Positions 59,542 to 64,000 of a stretch of DNA of 64,000 nucleotides are shown piece after piece. The position numbers and the translations under genes were made by a program. A model generated the notes under the pieces. It was not told the DNA's origin, did not search any database, and saw nothing but the letters and a program-made list of their open reading frames with translations. Source of the DNA: Acidobacteriota bacterium. GTDB lineage: Bacteria; Acidobacteriota; Vicinamibacteria; Vicinamibacterales; UBA2999. The DNA lies in assembly GCA_030697165.1 (NCBI GenBank), contig JAUYQQ010000003.1, forward strand, positions 62,001 through 126,000, written 5' to 3'. Each line of letters starts with the position of its first letter. Position 1 is the first letter of the stretch.

Positions 59542-61581
59542 CTAGCGCGAGGTCTTCACCCCGTAGATCGAGATGGTGCCGTTGCGAAAGAGCAGCGGCA
59601 TCAGTTCCGGAAGCGAGTCGAGCCGCTCGGTCACGCCCGGGTGCGTGTCGAGCTCGGGAGGACCGACCAGCACGTAGTTGATGCCGGAACGGACCGCTCG
59701 TTCGTACGCCGACAGCGGGGGCTCGTCGAAAATCGATCGCACTTCTTCGGACGCTTCCTGATATTTCTTCAACGGCACCATGGAGATGGGCAGGCCGGCC
59801 GCCATGCGGCGCTCGGCGAACGCCGGCAGGTAGGCCCAGGTCTCGGCATCGCGGGCGAAGGGATCGACCTGGATGATGGCGTCTGGTTCGGTGTTGAGTC
59901 GAATCCAATGGAACGCCTGCCGATCATCGGGGGTCAGGCGCAGTGTCCAGCGAAACCCAGGGGCCTCTCGGTTATTGGTGATGTCCTGCGTGTTGTAGAT
60001 ATCGATGATGGTGGTGGGCAATCCCGCCACGAAGACCGCCACGATTGCCGCCACGGCGATCCGCCGGTGGGGCATGGTCGGCAGCCGGTCGAAGAGGATG
60101 CCGGCGAGCACCGTCGCCGCCATGAACAGCAGGTGGCCGACGCGCCAGCCGACGTAGACGTCCTGGTGATCGCGGACGTTGATGAAAAAATAGAACACGC
60201 CGCAGGCAGCCGCCAGGGCGGCGAGTCCGCCGATATCCTGGCGCTTCTGGCGCAGAATTACGGCGATGGCTGCGGCCGACACGATCAGGACTGGACCGAA
60301 GCTAAGCGCCGTGACCAGCCAGAAGCTCTGGGTCGCGAGCTGGTTCACGCCGAACTGCACGATGCTGGCATCGGCGTCCACGTAGCGAAGCGCGAACACC
60401 ATGCCACTGGCCAGAGCCAGGGGAATTGCGCTCGACACCGCGTGTGCCAGCCCACGCCGCCAGTCTGCCTGCCGCGCGACCGAGACGGCCTCGAAGAGCG
60501 CGGCGCCGGCTGTGAACATGACGCCCGCAAACGAACTGATCGCGATCGACAGCCCCAGCAACAGGCCCGCCACCGCCATCACCACGGGATCGAATGCCCG
60601 GGAACGCTGCGACACCGCCAGCACGCCCATGAGGCCGGCGGCATAGCCGACCACGTGGTGCGGCTGGTAGAACAAGAGGCGTTGGAGGCCGTCGATCGGG
60701 ATGCCGCGGAGGTACCAGCGGGTGATCGCATCGATATTCAAGTTGGTGAGCTCGTGCGCCGGTACGCCGTGACTTGCGAAATCCAGCCACGCGTAGAGCC
60801 CCTCGAAACTCGACGACAGGATGACGAAGGCGACGCCGGCCGCGGAGGCCCAGGGCCGCACGCCGAACACCCGCACCACCCCATAGAGGAAGGTGACGAG
60901 GAAGGCGTCGATGCACACCGAGCGGATCAGCAGCAACTCGTCGAGCGTGGCCCACGCGCCGGCAAAGCGGTACTGTGCTGCGGTCAGCAGGTGCGGCATC
61001 CAGTAGTAGTTCAACGTATCGGAAAAAAGGTAGGGGTTGACGGGCAGGAACGCGCCCTTGGCCAGTTCGGCCACCACCGCGCGCCGCCACACGTAATCGG
61101 CGGTGAAGTACGCGCGATAGAACTGTCCGTCAGCGGTGATCTCGCCAACGTGCGCAAACGGTAGTCCGACCACCACCGGCACAATCAGCAACAGGGCCGC
61201 CAGCGCCAGGCGATCGCCGGGCGCCGTGGCGGGCAGCCGCCAGCGCCCTTGCAGTCGCCTGGCGGGCACGATCGCACCCGCGGCCAGTAGCGACGCCGCC
61301 AGCACCACCCAAATTCCGCGCCCGCCCGCCGCCCAGACGGCCGTCAGCGCCAGGCTGGCCAGTGCCTGCCCGAGCAGCGGTCCGACGGCGAGCGGCACCA
61401 GCCATCCAAGCGCCGGCCCGGCGACGGCCCGGGCAATCGCAATGCCTGGCAGGATGAACGCGATCTGCAGGCTGACGCCAAACAGCAGGACGGCCGGCGC
61501 GGCGACCGCCGCCAGCAGGCCCAGGAACCCGATGGCCGTGACGGCGACCACGACCTGGCTGATCTTTCCCTCGCTCATCAT
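59542..61581 (-). CDS. Large polytopic membrane protein, unknown transferase-like
   Basis: A 679-residue protein with about 13 helices in its first 510 residues and a soluble C-terminal domain. Between helices, EITADGQFYRAYFTADYVWR and LNYYWMPHLLTAAQYRF occupy the positions of the acidic loop of GT-C transferases. The C-terminal part (EPDAIIQVDPFARDAETWAY) resembles the periplasmic domain of such proteins. No definite donor is known. It follows a methyltransferase gene by 7 bp in the same direction. Confidence 0.8.
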   Translation of the reverse strand: MMSEGKISQVVVAVTAIGFLGLLAAVAAPAVLLFGVSLQIAFILPGIAIARAVAGPALGWLVPLAVGPLLGQALASLALTAVWAAGGRGIWVVLAASLLAAGAIVPARRLQGRWRLPATAPGDRLALAALLLIVPVVVGLPFAHVGEITADGQFYRAYFTADYVWRRAVVAELAKGAFLPVNPYLFSDTLNYYWMPHLLTAAQYRFAGAWATLDELLLIRSVCIDAFLVTFLYGVVRVFGVRPWASAAGVAFVILSSSFEGLYAWLDFASHGVPAHELTNLNIDAITRWYLRGIPIDGLQRLLFYQPHHVVGYAAGLMGVLAVSQRSRAFDPVVMAVAGLLLGLSIAISSFAGVMFTAGAALFEAVSVARQADWRRGLAHAVSSAIPLALASGMVFALRYVDADASIVQFGVNQLATQSFWLVTALSFGPVLIVSAAAIAVILRQKRQDIGGLAALAAACGVFYFFINVRDHQDVYVGWRVGHLLFMAATVLAGILFDRLPTMPHRRIAVAAIVAVFVAGLPTTIIDIYNTQDITNNREAPGFRWTLRLTPDDRQAFHWIRLNTEPDAIIQVDPFARDAETWAYLPAFAERRMAAGLPISMVPLKKYQEASEEVRSIFDEPPLSAYERAVRSGINYVLVGPPELDTHPGVTERLDSLPELMPLLFRNGTISIYGVKTSR

Positions 61582-61587
61582 CCGCGG

Positions 61588-62403
61588 TCAGCGCGTCGTC
61601 GCCCGGCGCGGCTTCTCAACCTCAACCGACATCGTTTCGTAGGCGCTCCAGCGCGCGTTCACGCCGGTATCCCGCTGTTCCAGGTCGGCCAGGTGCGGGT
61701 CGTTGCTGAGGTTCGCCTCAAATTCCTGCACGTTGCGGAATCCTGCTCGTGTCAGCGCGCCCCCGAGCGTGGCCACGTCGTACATGAACTTGTGGCCCCA
61801 CGACGACATTTGCAGGTTGAGGATGATCGCCGCGGAGTTCGGTTCGGTCGGCCATTCATGCCACTGCAGCTTGCCGACGATGAATGCCTTGGCGTCGTCG
61901 CTTGGATCCTTGGAGAACAAGTCGATGAACCTCGTCAGGTTCGGCGTGGAGGTGCGCATTCGTCCGCCTGGGGCCAGGACGCGGTAGGCCTCGGCCATCG
62001 CCGCCTTACCCTCGTCGTAGGTCAGGTGCTCAATAACGTGTTCGCTGAAGATGTAGTGGATCGACTCATCCTCTAATGGGAAGCGCTTGGTGGCGTCGAG
62101 GAACGCCAGCCCGTCTCCCGGCTCGATGTCGGTGTTGAGCCAACCGGGCGGCCGGCTGCTCCCGGCGCCGATCTGCAGCTTTCTCACTTGGTGTTGACGC
62201 AGGTAGGTGTCGATCACGGCGGGACTGCGGTCCTTGAACGCCGCGAGGGCTTCTGCCACTGGCCCCACGGGTGGCTCTCCCACAACCGCGGCCCCTGGCG
62301 GCAGGTCCCGTGCGGCGTCGCGCCACTGCTGAGTGACGAGCAGCGCTAAGGCCACCCCCACGGCCATTCCGAAAATCGAACCGACAGCAAACGATTGTCG
62401 CAT
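61588..62403 (-). CDS. Membrane-anchored SAM-dependent methyltransferase-like protein
   Basis: A 271-residue protein with one N-terminal membrane helix (FGMAVGVALALLVTQQW) and a methyltransferase fold: LQIGAGSSRPPGWLNTDIEP, YIFSEHVIEHLTYDEGKAAM and EAYRVLAPGGRMRTSTPN. The later HKFMYDVATLGGALTRAGF is typical of methyltransferases acting on glycans. The helix makes it a membrane-bound enzyme, which fits the neighbouring glycan-related proteins. A TAAGCT box lies 8 nt before the ATG. Confidence 0.88.
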   Translation of the reverse strand: MRQSFAVGSIFGMAVGVALALLVTQQWRDAARDLPPGAAVVGEPPVGPVAEALAAFKDRSPAVIDTYLRQHQVRKLQIGAGSSRPPGWLNTDIEPGDGLAFLDATKRFPLEDESIHYIFSEHVIEHLTYDEGKAAMAEAYRVLAPGGRMRTSTPNLTRFIDLFSKDPSDDAKAFIVGKLQWHEWPTEPNSAAIILNLQMSSWGHKFMYDVATLGGALTRAGFRNVQEFEANLSNDPHLADLEQRDTGVNARWSAYETMSVEVEKPRRATTR

Positions 62404-62411
62404 CGCTTTGC

Positions 62412-62417
62412 AGCTTA
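62412..62417 (-). promoter_or_regulatory. -10-like TAAGCT, 8 nt before ATG
   Basis: TAAGCT is 8 nt upstream of the ATG at 62403, the same hexamer and spacing as at 11244. Confidence 0.4.
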
Positions 62418-62452
62418 CCGCACAGAGGCCAGACCAGCGCAGGCAGAGGAGG

Positions 62453-63598
62453 TTATGCGGGCGCGGGCACGGCGAGGGTGGGGCGGCGGCGTTTTTCCAT
62501 CGAGGCGCGCACCAGGAAGCGCGCGTAGGGCACGACCTGCTTGATGGCGGCCACGTTCATCTGGCACGGGCTCAGGCAGGTCGGGCACTTGTGATCGCGA
62601 ATCTCGCGCCGATGTGCCTGCGAGGACTCGCGGAAGTAGATGGCCTCCGCGTCTTCTTGCGTCACGTTGCCCATGATCTCGCTGAGCTCGCAAAAAAACA
62701 GGTCGCCGTTCGGGTTCAACATGACGCCCTGGGTCTGGAACGGGCAGGGCGCGGTGCGGTGATAGCCGTTGGCGATCATGTCCGCATAGTGCATATAGAT
62801 GTAGTTCTGGCCGTCGAGCAACGGATCCTGCCGCACGCGGTCCAGGAAGAACTTGCGCATGGTCTGCTCTTCGACGCCGATCGGCTTCAGGCCGGCCTCG
62901 AGCTCGCTGTTACCCAGCATGGCGTCGGTGAAGCGCACCATGTTGAAGACGATGTCGAGCTTCTCCTTTTTCGCCCACGCCAGGATGTTGTCGGCGTCTT
63001 CGAGGTTCTTGGAGAAGATGGTCGAGGAGATGCCGAAGTTGAACTTGTGGGTCTTCTGCAGTTCCTGCATCGCGGCAATCGTCTTGCCGGCCTTTTCGAA
63101 CGCGTTGCGCACGTTGCGGACGGAGCCATGCATCTCGTTCACGCCATCGATCGAGACGCGCATCGAGAAGATGATGTTGCGCTCGTTGCACAGCTGCACC
63201 ACCTTGGTCAGCATCGGGATGGCACGGTGATGCGTGATGCCGGTGGTGTTGAGCGTGAGCTTGCGCAGTTTCGGGAACTTGTCGATCATCACGCGGCAGA
63301 TCTCGACCATGTCGTTGCGGGTGGTCGGCTCGCCGCCCGAGAGCGACGCGTTCTCGATGTCCTTCCACAGCGGCGAGCTGAACGCCTGCTCGATCTGCTC
63401 CAGCGTCATGTCCTCCTTGCGGTTGCCACGCGTCCAGTTGCTGCACATTTCACAACGGGCGTCGCAGACGAACGTGCAATGGAAGATGAAGACGGTGGGG
63501 TGGAGCGGGGTGTACTTGGCGACCATGCCGCGGACGAGATCGCGCGGGGCGCTCATCGCCGCTTTGGCGAGATACTTGGCAGCGTAAACCTGAGCCAT
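62453..63598 (-). CDS. Radical SAM protein with SPASM-like C-terminus
   Basis: A 381-residue radical SAM enzyme. The cluster motif is CDARCEMC within HCTFVCDARCEMCSNWTRGN, followed by NASLSGGEPTTRNDM. The C-terminal region has Cys in TAPCPFQTQGV, FFCELSE and CPTCLSPCQM, as expected of a SPASM or twitch domain binding further clusters. Such proteins modify peptides, lipids or sugars; the neighbours favour a glycan or lipid substrate. No precursor peptide gene was identified nearby. Confidence 0.92.
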   Translation of the reverse strand: MAQVYAAKYLAKAAMSAPRDLVRGMVAKYTPLHPTVFIFHCTFVCDARCEMCSNWTRGNRKEDMTLEQIEQAFSSPLWKDIENASLSGGEPTTRNDMVEICRVMIDKFPKLRKLTLNTTGITHHRAIPMLTKVVQLCNERNIIFSMRVSIDGVNEMHGSVRNVRNAFEKAGKTIAAMQELQKTHKFNFGISSTIFSKNLEDADNILAWAKKEKLDIVFNMVRFTDAMLGNSELEAGLKPIGVEEQTMRKFFLDRVRQDPLLDGQNYIYMHYADMIANGYHRTAPCPFQTQGVMLNPNGDLFFCELSEIMGNVTQEDAEAIYFRESSQAHRREIRDHKCPTCLSPCQMNVAAIKQVVPYARFLVRASMEKRRRPTLAVPAPA

Positions 63599-63610
63599 GC
63601 TAAGTACAAG

Positions 63611-63698
63611 ATTCTACAGGATTTCGACGAACAAACCTACAGGATTGTCCCCACGTAATGCCCCCGAGAACCGTGGCGACAAACCTTCAGGTTTGTCG
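63611..63698. repeat. CCTACAGGATT repeats and palindrome CGACAAACCT/AGGTTTGTCG
   Basis: TCTACAGGATTTCGACGAAC and CCTACAGGATTGTC occur as a direct pair, then a palindrome at 63677-63698. The palindrome supplies the stop codon and last residues (RQT) of the flippase-like gene. Confidence 0.75.
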
Positions 63699-64000
63699 AG
63701 GCTGCCTGGCTTTCAACCACAGCAATAACCCGGGAAGGTTGCCGGCAAGACCGGTCAAAACGATGAGGGTCGAGAGCGCCAGCGCGGTGCTCTCGGGCAC
63801 GCCAGCCGGCTGCAACATCCAGACAATCGCGGCCTGGGGCGCGCCGAAGCCGCTAATCGACACCGGCAGCAGCAACATCAGCAGCCCCGCCGGCATGAAC
63901 AGCAGGAAGTAGCCGAACGGCACCGTCATGCCGAGGCCCAGGGCGAGGATGTAGGCCTGCACAATCCGCAGCACCTGGACGACCAGCGACCACGCCATGA
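63687..64000 (-). CDS. LPG-synthase-TM/flippase-like membrane protein (5' end outside window)
   Basis: About 104 C-terminal residues are visible. They contain three helices with the pattern GMTVPFGYFLLFMPAGLLML, LPVSISGFGAPQAAIVWML and the final ALALSTLIVLTGLAGNLPGL typical of the lysylphosphatidylglycerol-synthase membrane domain and related lipid flippases. An ATG at 63998 is in frame, but family length (about 300 residues) shows the gene extends past the right edge. Its last residues come from a palindrome. Confidence 0.82.
   Translation of the reverse strand, partial: MAWSLVVQVLRIVQAYILALGLGMTVPFGYFLLFMPAGLLMLLLPVSISGFGAPQAAIVWMLQPAGVPESTALALSTLIVLTGLAGNLPGLLLWLKARQPRQT

Noticed and set aside
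62453-63598. RiPP biosynthesis locus around the radical SAM/SPASM protein
   Set aside because: No small precursor gene or peptide exporter was seen; neighbours point to glycan or lipid chemistry.
1-64000. Prophage, integron or insertion sequence
   Set aside because: No integrase, transposase, phage structural gene or target-site duplication was found.

Overview
The window is a GC-rich, gene-dense bacterial chromosome segment. An Acidobacteriota host, most likely of the Vicinamibacteria type, is inferred from several features: a VWFA-related Acidobacterial-type protein, a very large Oar-like TonB receptor with an N-terminal carboxypeptidase-regulatory-like domain, a DUF5916 outer-membrane protein, NtrC/NtrY-type regulation next to ABC exporters, and many short-unit repeat tracts between genes. 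No phage, insertion sequence, rRNA operon or CRISPR array was seen. The only RNA gene found is a tRNA-Phe.  Layout: 1-5192 (minus) is an exporter/regulator operon: membrane fusion protein, two MacB/LolD-type ATPases, an NtrC-like sigma-54 activator and an NtrY-like histidine kinase cut by the window edge. 5462-11235 holds a polytopic membrane protein, a PLP lyase and two amidohydrolases. 11334-14326 has a REC protein with a Cys-rich C-terminus, an Hpt protein, a class II photolyase and a bacilliredoxin. 14472-20508 has moaA, a UPF0182 membrane protein, an S4 protein and ilvD. 20717-33654 is a cell-envelope block: Oar-like receptor, TPR proteins, sulfite-oxidase-family molybdoenzyme, VWA protein, four-helix-bundle protein and DUF5916 protein. 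34186-38153 has tRNA-Phe, PAP2, recA, a DUF457-like protein, thiolase and a DUF721 protein.  38195-47249 contains an FG-GAP protein, maf and a cytochrome c maturation (System I) operon: ccmE of the cysteine (CxxxY) type, a ccmF-ccmH fusion, two CcmI-like unknowns, ccmA, ccmB, ccmC, a ccmD-like gene and a 52-residue membrane peptide. 47306-51250 has a metallophosphoesterase, aroK, aroA, an RsbW-like ATPase and an inositol-monophosphatase-family protein. 51283-64000 looks like a surface-glycan or lipid-glycosylation region: two large polytopic proteins, a DPM-like GT2, a hexapeptide acyltransferase, asnB, two methyltransferases, a radical SAM/SPASM protein and a flippase-like protein, interrupted by a SWIB-domain gene and a glpD-like gene.  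The most unusual feature is a scattered set of short-unit tandem tracts (units of about 7-13 bp) and hyphenated palindromes. Most are built as two complementary arms that would form long hairpins. They sit between genes, in start and stop regions, and inside coding sequences. One heptamer tract breaks the reading frame between a signal peptide and a VWA protein. Another pair of complementary tracts brackets a four-helix-bundle (23S-IVS-family) gene. A second general feature is that many genes have a TANNNT hexamer 5-9 nt before the start codon and no Shine-Dalgarno site, which suggests leaderless transcription.
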